42,338 nt of DNA, from the IMG/VR virus record IMGVR_UViG_3300009379_000001, positions 1 to 42,338 of that record. One strand, given 5' to 3'. Both the position numbers and the translations under genes were made by a program. The first letter of the stretch is position 1, and each line of letters begins with the position of its first letter. The DNA comes from a virus. Of the stretch, positions 7,610 through 16,190 are shown piece by piece. Below the pieces are notes generated by a model. It saw only the letters and a list, made by a program, of their open reading frames with translations, had not been told where the DNA came from and did not search any database.

Positions 7610-7957
7610 CTATGCCTCCTTTTCTTTAATTAATATTGTTGCTGTCAATGCCCCATTGCTGGCAGTTATCGTGCTGATTGCGCCCAAAAACAGGCCTTCC
7701 GAACACGATATTAAAACGAGCGTTGAATTTTGGTGGATATGTTCCATGAGGGTCTTTTGACCCTCATCTATTTTAGTGTCGATCCTAAATGTTCGGTCGC
7801 CATGCGATGCGCCGGAATGCACGATCACCGCCCCGCCGTCCAGAGTCGCCTGCCTGGACACCCGGGCCGGTTGTTCGCCGAACGTACTGGCCCCCTGCTT
7901 GAGCACAACAGAGCCTTGCGCGTCACTGACCGTCATTGATATGCTCATCATTTTCAT
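7610..7957 (-). CDS. Small tail protein after tape measure
   Basis: This 115-aa beta-rich protein starts 2 bases after the tape-measure stop. In lambda this slot holds gpM, but I see no similarity to gpM, L or K. The sequence contains SISMTVSDAQGSVVLKQGAS and an ITASNGALTATILI end. Probably a distal tail component; family unknown. Confidence 0.55.
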   Translation of the reverse strand: MKMMSISMTVSDAQGSVVLKQGASTFGEQPARVSRQATLDGGAVIVHSGASHGDRTFRIDTKIDEGQKTLMEHIHQNSTLVLISCSEGLFLGAISTITASNGALTATILIKEKEA

Positions 7958-7959
7958 AG

Positions 7960-10623
7960 CTAAATCCCCAATCCAAGGAGGAATTCAGACGCCTCTTCCG
8001 TCGCCCGGATCTGTATTTTTTGCAACATTAGCCACATAAATTGCTCAGCTACCTGTTCCAGGCCGCTTGAATCTATCCGTATCAGAGGGTCCTCACCTTT
8101 CAACGCCTCGGTTTTAGCGCTCATATATTCAATTTGCGCGTCTACAAGGTCCCGCTGCGTGTTGAGCGCTTGCTGCTCCATCCTCATCTGCTCTTGAATT
8201 AACCTATAAATCTCATAGAAATGGAGACCGGCGTCCCCCAAGGCACCCGTCATGCTTGCGGCGGCTGATGCTGTTGCAGCTACGGAATCGGCTACGGAAT
8301 CAAACGCGGATGCTGCCACCTTAGCATCCGCTTGAATATGCTCTATATTTAGTTTTGCGGTCCACTCAAATGCTGTCTGTGTTAAGGCCGCATTTGATTT
8401 AATAGTCTCCAGCCGCTCATCGATGTCGCCCTGGAGCTGGATCTCCATCATTTTTGATTCGGGGACCGCATCGTCTATCGCTGCTCTTGTCGATTTTAGA
8501 CTGGCGGTGTCTGGCATCGCCCCGCCAAGAGTGGTTTTCTGAAACGGGATGTTTTCTTCGATTTCTGCCTTGGTATCGGCCAGGGACGGCTTGTCCGGCT
8601 CAGCTCCAGCCTTTGTCTTTTTTTCGTCGGGGATTGCGTCATTGATTGAATCCTTTACGCCCAGAATAGACTCCCCGTCTTCTAAAATGGAAAATCTTGT
8701 CTGCTTGTCTACCGGGATGCCGTCAACGCCTGCAACTATACTTTCAAGAGACTCGTCGTCGTCTAAAATAGAAAATTCCGTTTGCTTGTCTACCGGGATG
8801 TCATGAATTTCTTTTGATAGATCTTCAACGCTCACGCCAGTGTCTTCTGCGTTTTTACCGGTTGTAAGCAATGAGGCATCCATGCCGGATAAATTTTCTG
8901 TCGATGCGGTGTTTACATCCCGAAAGTAACCCGCAGTTTTTTCGGCCCATACGCCAAAGTCCGCATCTGCTATAGCGGTTTTGGTATCCACTGCCCAATT
9001 TTGGAAGGTTTCACTTGTAAAAAAAGTTACCCCGGCATTAGCAACGACCGCCATCGCCGCAGCTAATCCCACGGGGCCAGTCAACAGCGCGATAATACTC
9101 GAAATGCCAACCGACATTGCACTACCTGCGGAGAAAAAACCGACAAACGTGGATATCCCGCCAAGTAGCGCCCCCCCGGTTGCAATTACCCCGCCTAAAA
9201 TCCCTAATGCAGCACCCATCCCTGCTATATTGCCGATCAATTCTTGCATATCGGGATCAAGATCATTAAATGCTTGTGTAATATTTAAAACGATATCGAA
9301 AACGGGGTCAAAAGCCTCGACGATGCCTCGGGTGATGTTCGCAACTGTTCCAAGACTATCGGCAACCAACTCAAGGGCGTTTTTCATTCCCTCAACCGTT
9401 GTGATGTCAAGGTCTTGATCGCTCAATGAACTCTGCATTACATCCCAAATTTCACCAAACGCAGCTTTTACGCCGGAAAAATCGGTTTGATCAATGGCTT
9501 CGTCAAAAGAATGGGCAATATCAAGGAAGATGTCAGCTATGTCGTCTTTTATATCCTCCCAGACCGTCATGTCCCCAAACTCGGTTGTTATCGTTCGCAA
9601 AGCCGATGTAAACTTTTCCGAAAAGGTTTGGGTGTCAATGCCGTTTACTGCATCGCCAAGTTCACCTATCTTTGTCGATGTCGTGTTAATCGCCAATGCA
9701 GCCCGGGTGCCAAGATCCTCAAACTGTGTGCCCATCAGCCCGACACCGGCATTGAATTTTACAGTTTCATTCTCTGTGTCATTTAGTGCGGCCTGAATGA
9801 CATTGAAAGCCTCAACCGCTGTCAGTTCGCCCGATGCCATTTTTGCCGCGAACTCTACGGGGTCTATGCCAAGGCTTTGCAGTGCCTCATTAGTTGTTTT
9901 CGATTCATCCTGGATCCGGACCCGAAACTCCTTGAACGCATCGGCAGCCCTATCAGTGCCCAACATGCCTTCCTGGAACCCGCTTTCCATGACGCTGAAA
10001 AAATTACCGGCGTCTGCCCCGCCATTGGCAAACTGCGTTGAATATTCATTGATAGATTCTAAGAAATCGTCTGATCCGTTTAACCCCTCCTGAAACCCCG
10101 AAACAATAAACCCCATGGCTTCGTCTGAAGTCAAACCAAAATTCGACATCAAGGTGCTAACAGCGCCTAATGATTCGTTAATGTCCGTGCCGAACACCCG
10201 CTCCAATCGAAACGCCTGTTCGACGACTTTCCCGATGTCCGTTTCTGCGCTATCGCCAAGCTTTTGTTGAGCAAGCGTAACGGCTTCAAAAGCGGCCGCA
10301 AGATCCTCGCCGTAACCGGCCTTGTAGACTTCTTTTGCAATTTCCGCAAAACGTTCGGCTTCTTCGGTGGGCAATCCGAGGGCGGCCTGCATTTTTGCCG
10401 CTCCGTTTTCAATGGCAGATGAAGCTGCAATCCCGGCGATTGTAATCCCGGCGATCGCCGCATTCAACATGGCTACTTTTTCGACAGCGTCAGCAAACGG
10501 TTGGCCGATATCTTGCAGGCCATCTCCAAATTTATTAAGGCTTCCCTCCATGCTGGAGAGAGGCCCGGATAAATCATCCACACCGGCAAAAATAATCTCA
10601 ATTGTTCTTCTTAGATCAGCCAT
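7960..10623 (-). CDS. Tail tape-measure protein
   Basis: This 887-aa protein is the longest in the genome. It opens with a TP901-type tape-measure N-terminus (LRRTIEIIFAGVDDLSGPLSSM) and has long helical stretches. A hydrophobic Gly/Ala-rich block at about residues 460-545 could cross the host inner membrane during DNA entry. It sits directly after the G/GT chaperone genes, as in lambda (gpH). The region about 600-720 contains short repeats of the type IPVDKQT[ER]FSILDD. Tape measures set tail length, and this size suggests a tail well over 100 nm. The start is one base after the GT-frame stop (TAAATG). Confidence 0.93.
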   Translation of the reverse strand: MADLRRTIEIIFAGVDDLSGPLSSMEGSLNKFGDGLQDIGQPFADAVEKVAMLNAAIAGITIAGIAASSAIENGAAKMQAALGLPTEEAERFAEIAKEVYKAGYGEDLAAAFEAVTLAQQKLGDSAETDIGKVVEQAFRLERVFGTDINESLGAVSTLMSNFGLTSDEAMGFIVSGFQEGLNGSDDFLESINEYSTQFANGGADAGNFFSVMESGFQEGMLGTDRAADAFKEFRVRIQDESKTTNEALQSLGIDPVEFAAKMASGELTAVEAFNVIQAALNDTENETVKFNAGVGLMGTQFEDLGTRAALAINTTSTKIGELGDAVNGIDTQTFSEKFTSALRTITTEFGDMTVWEDIKDDIADIFLDIAHSFDEAIDQTDFSGVKAAFGEIWDVMQSSLSDQDLDITTVEGMKNALELVADSLGTVANITRGIVEAFDPVFDIVLNITQAFNDLDPDMQELIGNIAGMGAALGILGGVIATGGALLGGISTFVGFFSAGSAMSVGISSIIALLTGPVGLAAAMAVVANAGVTFFTSETFQNWAVDTKTAIADADFGVWAEKTAGYFRDVNTASTENLSGMDASLLTTGKNAEDTGVSVEDLSKEIHDIPVDKQTEFSILDDDESLESIVAGVDGIPVDKQTRFSILEDGESILGVKDSINDAIPDEKKTKAGAEPDKPSLADTKAEIEENIPFQKTTLGGAMPDTASLKSTRAAIDDAVPESKMMEIQLQGDIDERLETIKSNAALTQTAFEWTAKLNIEHIQADAKVAASAFDSVADSVAATASAAASMTGALGDAGLHFYEIYRLIQEQMRMEQQALNTQRDLVDAQIEYMSAKTEALKGEDPLIRIDSSGLEQVAEQFMWLMLQKIQIRATEEASEFLLGLGI

Positions 10624-10803
10624 TTATCGTTTCATCCGTTCTTGCTTTTGCTCAAGATAGAGGCTCCAAAGCCCCACTTCCACATTTGTAAGCCGTCCAA
10701 ATGGGAGGTAGTCTGGAAGGACTTCAAAGAGAAATTTCTGATTTTTATCACATAATGCCATAGCGCTCTGGACTAATGGGTCTCGCCAGAGCCTTGAAAC
10801 TCC
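10624..10803 (-). CDS. T-frame extension of tail chaperone GT
   Basis: The frame one base behind the chaperone frame is open from above the G-run to a TAA at 10624-10626, immediately before the tape-measure ATG. It encodes 59 residues, ending in LEQKQERMKR, and contains VSRLWRDPLVQSAMALCDKN. A standalone start (ATG 10761, 45 aa) has no ribosome site. The layout is that of lambda gpT, made only as a gpG-T fusion by -1 frameshifting. The fusion would span 11240 to 10624 with about 205 aa and help load the tail tube protein on the tape measure. Confidence 0.7.
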   Translation of the reverse strand, partial: GVSRLWRDPLVQSAMALCDKNQKFLFEVLPDYLPFGRLTNVEVGLWSLYLEQKQERMKR

Positions 10804-11240
10804 CCCAGGCGCCCGGCTCCGGTTAGCTGCATGATTTTATTTGTGATCAGATAAAAATCTTCAGGAAAATTGTCGGCAAGCCGCACGGCAAGCTCATGGG
10901 AGCAGACAGGGTCAACCGTCCCCAGAACGAGCCAGGAAAAGCGCTGTATGAGCTCGTCAGGCATTTTTTCATCGCTTGCGCTATGCAATCCGGCCAGTTC
11001 CTTAATCCCTTCCTCGATGTCTTTACCCAGCTTTGAGCCAACCGCTTTCAAAACTGCTTCAACATTTTGATTCTCCTGAACCGCTTGCTTTGCAATTGCT
11101 GATTCGGTCCCAGTCAGCCCCCGTATTTTCCACTCCGGTTTTTCTCCGTCATTAAAAAAGGCGGCAAGGCGCTGAACAGGTATTGTTTCAACCCTATCCT
11201 TAAATGATGTTGCGCTAAATCTTTCTGTGTCAAACCCCAT
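10773..11240 (-). CDS. Tail assembly chaperone (gpG-like)
   Basis: This 155-aa protein is located between the tail tube gene and the tape measure, the usual place of G. It contains WKIRGLTGTESAIAKQAV near residue 45, a pattern seen in many tail-chaperone families, and a helical body. It would bind the tape measure during tail assembly and is not part of the finished virion. About 94% of ribosomes would be expected to stop at 10773, the rest reading on in the T frame; that ratio is family knowledge from lambda (a few percent shift), not measured here. Confidence 0.8.
   Translation of the reverse strand: MGFDTERFSATSFKDRVETIPVQRLAAFFNDGEKPEWKIRGLTGTESAIAKQAVQENQNVEAVLKAVGSKLGKDIEEGIKELAGLHSASDEKMPDELIQRFSWLVLGTVDPVCSHELAVRLADNFPEDFYLITNKIMQLTGAGRLGEFQGSGETH
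10800..10808 (-). other. Probable -1 frameshift site (G5 run)
   Basis: The transcript reads CTG GGG GAG in the chaperone frame, with five G at 10806-10802. Shifting the P-site GGG back one base re-pairs it perfectly with GGG in the T frame. It lies 27 bases before the zero-frame stop. Slippage efficiency and any downstream stimulator cannot be judged from sequence. Confidence 0.55.
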
Positions 11241-11286
11241 GTTTACCTCCTGGGCTTAAAGGTCATTGCACCCATGGCCTTGCTGG

Positions 11287-12309
11287 TTAAGAGCTAAATT
11301 TTACAGTCTTCTGCTCGGCGCTAACCGTTGCAGATATTTTAATCTGATCGTCCGAGGGGTACGATGTAACAGCGCCAAGGACACCCTGTGTCAGCGAATA
11401 AGGGGCCTTGTTTCGGTTCGGGTAAAATTTGAACGTCAGGATCTGATCTTCTTCCTGACTTAGGCCGTCTGTAATGCCATCCTCGACCATGGCATCGAAA
11501 CTGGACTGGCCGAGACTGGAAGATGTGCTCCCCACAGTAGCGTTGTATACCTGCGTCGAATTAACTGTGTGGCTATTCTGAGCGGGTGTAAAGTTAACTG
11601 ATTTTGATATCTCAGAATACAGGGGGGTGTACCCACGCACATAGACTTTTCGATACGTGTCGCCCGTGTGGATCGCCTCGCCCACCACGGCCTCCAGTTC
11701 GACATAAGCGTTTGTTCTTGCGGAGGTGGTTGCCTCTTCGCCGTCGCCCAACTCCTGCACGGCCCAATTAGGATAATTGTACCGCTCAATGTGGCTGCCT
11801 GGCGTCTGGAAAATCTCATCCGCAGTGACCACAGCGGCGGCGGAGGTCGTCATTCGGACCTGGCCGATCTCAACACTACCGACCGGGATGTAGGGGGGGC
11901 CACCAGCCGCGTCGCGGGTTTCGGAAAACGTCGCGTTTGTCCCGGCTGTTCCGGCGATTACTGCAATGGCGCCAGATGAATTGACGGTGATAGAGTTAAT
12001 CCGTGCGACGTTCGTGGCTGGTCTGGTCAGCGTATCGGTTGTGGCCGAAATAGTAGTCAGCGCCCCGGCAAGATAAAGTGTAAACCCCGCGATGGTCACG
12101 GTGTCATTGCTGGCGTGGACAGACAGCATATTGCGCCCGGTTACGACGCCGTCAGGTCTCACGCTCAGCTCGTACCCAGATTTGTTTGAAAAAACGGTTT
12201 TTCCGGAGACGGTAAAAACTTTGTGATCTCCGGCATCGGTTGCTGCCGTGTAATCAAATAGTGTTTGCCCGGCTTCTCTCATCAATTTTGCGTATTTGGC
12301 AGTTGCCAT
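11287..12309 (-). CDS. Major tail tube protein (gpV-like)
   Basis: This protein of about 340 aa lies upstream of the G/GT pair and downstream of the U-like gene, the lambda V position. It is Thr/Ser/Val-rich and beta-strand dense throughout, with ASNDTVTIAGFTLYLAGALTTI in the first third. The C-terminal third carries FKFYPNRNKAPYSLTQG. A C-terminal Ig-like domain as in gpV is possible but not obvious. Start choice is unsure: ATG 12309 gives MATAKYAKLMREAG with GGA upstream, and ATG 12321 adds MEKE. Confidence 0.75.
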   Translation of the reverse strand: MATAKYAKLMREAGQTLFDYTAATDAGDHKVFTVSGKTVFSNKSGYELSVRPDGVVTGRNMLSVHASNDTVTIAGFTLYLAGALTTISATTDTLTRPATNVARINSITVNSSGAIAVIAGTAGTNATFSETRDAAGGPPYIPVGSVEIGQVRMTTSAAAVVTADEIFQTPGSHIERYNYPNWAVQELGDGEEATTSARTNAYVELEAVVGEAIHTGDTYRKVYVRGYTPLYSEISKSVNFTPAQNSHTVNSTQVYNATVGSTSSSLGQSSFDAMVEDGITDGLSQEEDQILTFKFYPNRNKAPYSLTQGVLGAVTSYPSDDQIKISATVSAEQKTVKFSS

Positions 12310-12360
12310 TTCTTTTTCCATTCCCGGGCAAGGGGGCGCCCGACTTGTTAATTTAAATTA

Positions 12361-12816
12361 TTATTGACTGTAGGGGTTTCCTGTCACAGTCCTATATTTT
12401 ACGGTCAATTCGGCTACGGCGGCCGTCAACGTTTCTTCCGGGTCCTGGCCGCTTGCCGGGCTTATTTTTGTCAGTGTGGCGTCTTCGGCAAGTTCCGTAA
12501 CTGTCACCGCCGAGTCGGTTAGTATTTTGACCAGATCACCGATTAATTTTTCCTGGATCACGGATTTATTAGCTGAAGATCCGGCAGGGGCCATCGCCTC
12601 AAATTTGAGGACCATGGGGGAGACTGTTTCATTGTATTGTGACGCCGGGAATTCTTCCCCCGGCCACAACACGACTGCGGGCAGACCCTCGACATTCGGA
12701 GCTTCAGCGCGCTGAACAGTGCCCCCGCAGCCGTAATTATACCCGTTAGCTGTCGTCCAGGCTGTTAGCCGTGACAGGTACGCGAGTATTATCTGCTCCC
12801 TGATCGTGTTAGCCAT
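12361..12816 (-). CDS. Tail terminator-like protein (gpU position)
   Basis: This 151-aa protein begins MANTIREQIILAYLSRLTAW and later has GLPAVVLWPGEE, the arrangement of phage tail completion/terminator proteins. It lies between the Z-like and V-like genes, where lambda has U. Such proteins cap the tail tube and join it to the head. Its start overlaps the Z-like stop by 8 bases. Assignment rests on layout and general pattern. Confidence 0.65.
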   Translation of the reverse strand: MANTIREQIILAYLSRLTAWTTANGYNYGCGGTVQRAEAPNVEGLPAVVLWPGEEFPASQYNETVSPMVLKFEAMAPAGSSANKSVIQEKLIGDLVKILTDSAVTVTELAEDATLTKISPASGQDPEETLTAAVAELTVKYRTVTGNPYSQ

Positions 12817-13411
12817 GGCGTCGGATCACCTCCGTTATTTTGGCATCCACATTGCTCAAAAAAAGCGTGTTTGCCTGGATTGTTACTGGGCCCATCACTT
12901 TATCTTGAGCAAAGATATCTTCGATCCGGGGTCCGGTCAGGCGCTCCAGCGGCAACCGGAATTCTTTCGGCAGTGCCCCATATTTTTTCCCAGGCACAAC
13001 CGGTTTCCGGGGGCCGTCATATTGCCGCCAAAAAACATGTTTCGTTGAGCTATTCCCCCCTGTTATTACCATGGCATGTTTCAACAACGACCTTGGTGAC
13101 GAGCGCAAAACTTTGACAGTTACGCCTTTTTGCACCTGAGACGCCCCAAATTGTACCAACCCGACAGGTTCCCCAGAGCAGATCAGTGCACCGGAAACCT
13201 TGGAGTAGTTTGCTTTTTGGAGCGTCATGTCCCCCTTGATCCTGGCAGCCTTCAGATTTAATTCGTTGCCAATTCTGGCCGTTGCCTGCGTTTTAACCGT
13301 GCCAAGGGTTTTATTGATTGAAGTAACCAAAACTTGTTTGTAGCCGTTCTTGATATCTCCGACGGCAGACAATACCTCGTTCAACATCCCCTGATCGACT
13401 CGTATTTCCAT
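12809..13411 (-). CDS. Minor tail protein Z-like
   Basis: This 200-aa protein matches the pattern of prophage minor tail protein Z. It has a helical N-terminus with VLVTSINKTLGTVKTQATARI, then LNLKAARIKGDMTLQKANYSK, then a basic RSSPRSLLKHAMV stretch and an aromatic VFWRQYDGPRKPVVPGKKYG segment. In lambda, Z is needed for correct tail-to-head joining and DNA positioning. It overlaps the FII-like gene at 13411 by sharing bases of stop and start. Confidence 0.8.
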   Translation of the reverse strand: MEIRVDQGMLNEVLSAVGDIKNGYKQVLVTSINKTLGTVKTQATARIGNELNLKAARIKGDMTLQKANYSKVSGALICSGEPVGLVQFGASQVQKGVTVKVLRSSPRSLLKHAMVITGGNSSTKHVFWRQYDGPRKPVVPGKKYGALPKEFRLPLERLTGPRIEDIFAQDKVMGPVTIQANTLFLSNVDAKITEVIRRHG

Positions 13412-13725
13412 CAGCTCCCTCCCACGACTGCCATAGTCACAAATGTGTGGTCGTTATCCGTGATACGTGCCACGGTGTACGTTGTCGAATCAATCACAAA
13501 CGTACTGCCTTTTTCTGGTTCGCCGACATCTGAAAACAAAGCCATCACCGTGCTGCCCGTTTCAACAATCCGCGCATCATAGGATGATGGCTGTAAGATG
13601 ACATCATGTTTCAAACGGGCCATACAAGACACGGAATCACCTGCCGTTGGCGCATAAACCGCACCAACGCCAAGCTGATTAAATACCCGGATATCAACAC
13701 CGGGGAAATTGTCTTGATAGCCCAT
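13411..13725 (-). CDS. Head-tail joining protein (FII-like)
   Basis: This 104-aa protein holds the FII slot between the capsid and Z-like genes. It has a small beta-barrel-like composition with YDARIVETGSTVMALFSDVG and FVIDSTTYTVARI. FII-type proteins bind the head connector and form the tail attachment site. The match is to general pattern and position; the gene is close to the capsid gene (4 bases apart). Confidence 0.65.
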   Translation of the reverse strand: MGYQDNFPGVDIRVFNQLGVGAVYAPTAGDSVSCMARLKHDVILQPSSYDARIVETGSTVMALFSDVGEPEKGSTFVIDSTTYTVARITDNDHTFVTMAVVGGS

Positions 13726-13729
13726 CTTA

Positions 13730-14725
13730 TCAACTACCCGTCACGTCGATCAGATACCCACAGGCTTTTCCTATTTCGCTCTTTGCTGTGTTGTCGGAAT
13801 CGTAGGACGCCAAGAGCGCCTCCGCTGAATCATGGCGAACGCGGAGGATATTGCTTCTGACCTCGTCGCTGTAGTATTCCTCGGCAACGACTTCATCAGC
13901 CGCACCCTCGTTCCAAAGGAACGTCCGACCGATGCACGGGTCAGAAATATCCCCATCAGATGTTTTGCACAACAAAGCATAGGTGTCAGACCAGATGCTT
14001 GACAGCGCGGCATCTTGGCCGCGCTTTGCTGTGTTTTTCAGAGAGCCGGCGACAAGAACACGCTCGACATCAAAATAACTTTTTAGATGTTCGATTGACA
14101 CCTGCCCTGTTTTAGCAGCATCCGGAAAAAGCTGATAAATCTGCGTCTTAACTTCGGTGTTTCGACTTATGTCGAGAAATGTAACATAGCTAATAGCCAA
14201 AGTATTAGGGATGATTCCGTTTGATCTCAGGCTCTCTTTCCCGGCATCAACATCTTCCTTAGGGGACGCAGACGCCACGGTCTCCCATGCGGTTGCGGCG
14301 GCGATGGCGGTTTTAAAGTTAGTCTCGGAAAAAAGCTTGCTGGCAATACGGTACTCCTGGGCACGGAGGATGTCATTCATCAGGATGTTGGCGAGTGCCA
14401 TTTCATACGCAAATTTTGAAGAATACATGGCTCTAAAACGGTCATCGACCCTCTTTTCCAGGCCGTTTTCAGCCGTTGAATAAAACCCCTCTTCGAATTC
14501 ACCATCGGACCGGTTGTAGTGCCCGAGTGGGCCACGCGTGGTGTCCAGCAAGTTAAAAAGGGCTTCTTTTGGGATTACCGGATACGTCGCGGTCTGTGCC
14601 ACTACGCGAAAAATCGGCATCAATTCCATGCCGATATACCCCATTGTGGGTGCGTTCATCATCGTTTCATAAATCGCTTGCCCGAGATCCGGGCGGGATA
14701 CGGTTGTGTCGCTTGTGGGTGTCAT
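13730..14725 (-). CDS. Major capsid protein (gpE-like)
   Basis: This 331-aa protein follows the decoration-protein gene and precedes FII and Z, where lambda has E. Features include GQAIYETMMNAPTMGYIGME, an N-terminal arm-like helical region, EEGFYSTAENGLEKRVDD, and a central KLFSETNFKT. The length fits lambda/HK97-fold capsid proteins. The closing residues DNTAKSEIGKACGYLIDVTG are typical of the C-terminus of this family as I recall it. Confidence is high from context, moderate from motif. Confidence 0.85.
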   Translation of the reverse strand: MTPTSDTTVSRPDLGQAIYETMMNAPTMGYIGMELMPIFRVVAQTATYPVIPKEALFNLLDTTRGPLGHYNRSDGEFEEGFYSTAENGLEKRVDDRFRAMYSSKFAYEMALANILMNDILRAQEYRIASKLFSETNFKTAIAAATAWETVASASPKEDVDAGKESLRSNGIIPNTLAISYVTFLDISRNTEVKTQIYQLFPDAAKTGQVSIEHLKSYFDVERVLVAGSLKNTAKRGQDAALSSIWSDTYALLCKTSDGDISDPCIGRTFLWNEGAADEVVAEEYYSDEVRSNILRVRHDSAEALLASYDSDNTAKSEIGKACGYLIDVTGS

Positions 14726-14738
14726 ATCTATCTGTCTC

Positions 14739-15728
14739 CTATGCGGTCAATGCTTTGCGGGTGTACTCAAGCCACACGCCGAGGATGATCACATCATCTG
14801 TCCCGAGGGTGCCGTCCGTAGGCTGGAGTGTGAGGTTCAAAACGCAGGGGCTCGCGGCCACGTCGGCAGCGGCCAGGGTCAATGTTTCTTCCTGGCAGGT
14901 CTTTGCAGTCGCGGTCCCCGTCATAGCGGAGGATGTCCCGCCAAAATCGGCGTCGGCGTCATATGCTGCCGCGTCGGCATTGTTAAAGGCTTCTGCCAAC
15001 CAGGTCACGGCATCGGCCTCTGTTGCACCGGTTTTGGCAGCCAGGACATGGACAACAACGTCGGCCGTGGCGTCAAGATCCGGGGGGATAACAACGCCGG
15101 TTGCAATGGGGTCGGGATTGGCGTGATTGTTCCACCTGATACCAAATCCCTCGTCGCCGGCATGGATGCCTGGGGTTGTGCTGGCACCATCTGCAAAATC
15201 AGCAAGGGCAGTGCCATCCTGCTCGGTCCATGCAGCAATAGGGCAATTTATAATGGCCTGGGCGCTCAAAATGTGCTGATAGATTTCTGCCAGGGCGGCC
15301 TCAACTGTTACCGTCGCTGTAAATGCTCCGGTGTCGGCAATGGAAACCGTTGCAGCGGTGGTTGACGCTGTTTGCAAGCAGACAACCTCGACGATATCAC
15401 CAGCCGCTGTGGCAGCTTCCATGGCAAGGAATTGAGCTGTGCCGCTTGAGGTATCCGAAACCTTACCATCAGCCGCGCCATATAGTGTCGCGTTGATTGC
15501 AAAAGTACCAGCAGCAACAGCCAAAAATGTCCTCACCTGGACGGTTACTACGTCGCCATCACTCACGTTGCTGGCTGTCAGACCAATATAGGCCTCACCC
15601 GCGTCGGCATAAACTACTTCCGGGGGGCTTGTGGTGGTGCCGGTCTCAATTTTAACCCGACGATTTGCAAGCAGGTCCTCCCCTGCGGTAAATGCCCGGG
15701 CGCCGATATTGTACGTGGATTGTGTCAT
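14739..15728 (-). CDS. Capsid decoration protein with C-terminal extension
   Basis: The first 110 residues match the DUF2190 capsid-cement pattern: LTASNVSDGDVVTVQVRTF, then AAGTFAINATLYGAADGKVS, then AQFLAMEAATAAGDIVEVV. That trimeric beta protein stabilises capsids, as gpD does in lambda. The remaining 200 or so residues are an added Ala/Asp-rich beta domain, which is unusual since cement proteins are normally 100-130 aa. It may project from the head surface. The gene lies between protease/scaffold and capsid, the D slot. Confidence 0.8.
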   Translation of the reverse strand: MTQSTYNIGARAFTAGEDLLANRRVKIETGTTTSPPEVVYADAGEAYIGLTASNVSDGDVVTVQVRTFLAVAAGTFAINATLYGAADGKVSDTSSGTAQFLAMEAATAAGDIVEVVCLQTASTTAATVSIADTGAFTATVTVEAALAEIYQHILSAQAIINCPIAAWTEQDGTALADFADGASTTPGIHAGDEGFGIRWNNHANPDPIATGVVIPPDLDATADVVVHVLAAKTGATEADAVTWLAEAFNNADAAAYDADADFGGTSSAMTGTATAKTCQEETLTLAAADVAASPCVLNLTLQPTDGTLGTDDVIILGVWLEYTRKALTA

Positions 15729-15740
15729 GTTTTTTACTCC

Positions 15741-16190
15741 CTATTTTTCCAAAAATGCCGCGTGGAGTTCGGGTTTCGCAACGGCTACCGCCTGCAACGC
15801 ATCCGTCCTGCTGCATTTGTTTTCTTTTTGGTATTCGGCCACGGTAGCCATAAAATCAGCTTTCCCGTCGCCCTGCCCGGCTTTTTTTCCGGACTGGCCG
15901 ACGCTCTCCGGTGTGCCGTTCTCCAGGCTTTTCAAGTCCTCGGCCCTTTTGGCTTTTTCGGCTTCAAAAAAGAGTTTGTACGCAGCATCAACATCAAATC
16001 CATAGGCAATTGCTTTGGCCTGGGCTGCCGCATCCGCATCTTCAATCGCCATTAATTCGGTTACTCTGGCGCGTTCTTGGTCAATGCCCGCCTGTAACCC
16101 TTCATCGTGTCCGGCGGCTTTTGCGTCTGTCTGAATCTGTGCCAGGAGCTCGGGCGCTTCCTTTTTTAGGTTTTCTAATGTAAATTTCAT
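15741..16190 (-). CDS. Nested scaffold protein (Nu3-like)
   Basis: In-frame ATG 16190 (residue 194 of the full protein) is preceded by AAGGAAGAAGAG, a plausible ribosome site about 8-12 bases away. Translation from it gives a 149-aa scaffold, MKFTLENLKKE onward, without the protease. This copies the lambda C/Nu3 strategy, in which scaffold is made in excess from an internal start. Supported by position and ribosome site, not by direct proof. Confidence 0.65.
   Translation of the reverse strand: MKFTLENLKKEAPELLAQIQTDAKAAGHDEGLQAGIDQERARVTELMAIEDADAAAQAKAIAYGFDVDAAYKLFFEAEKAKRAEDLKSLENGTPESVGQSGKKAGQGDGKADFMATVAEYQKENKCSRTDALQAVAVAKPELHAAFLEK

Noticed and set aside
10624-10761. Independent 45-aa gene between chaperone and tape measure
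   Set aside because: No ribosome site; the open frame extends upstream across the G run, so a frameshift product is the better reading.
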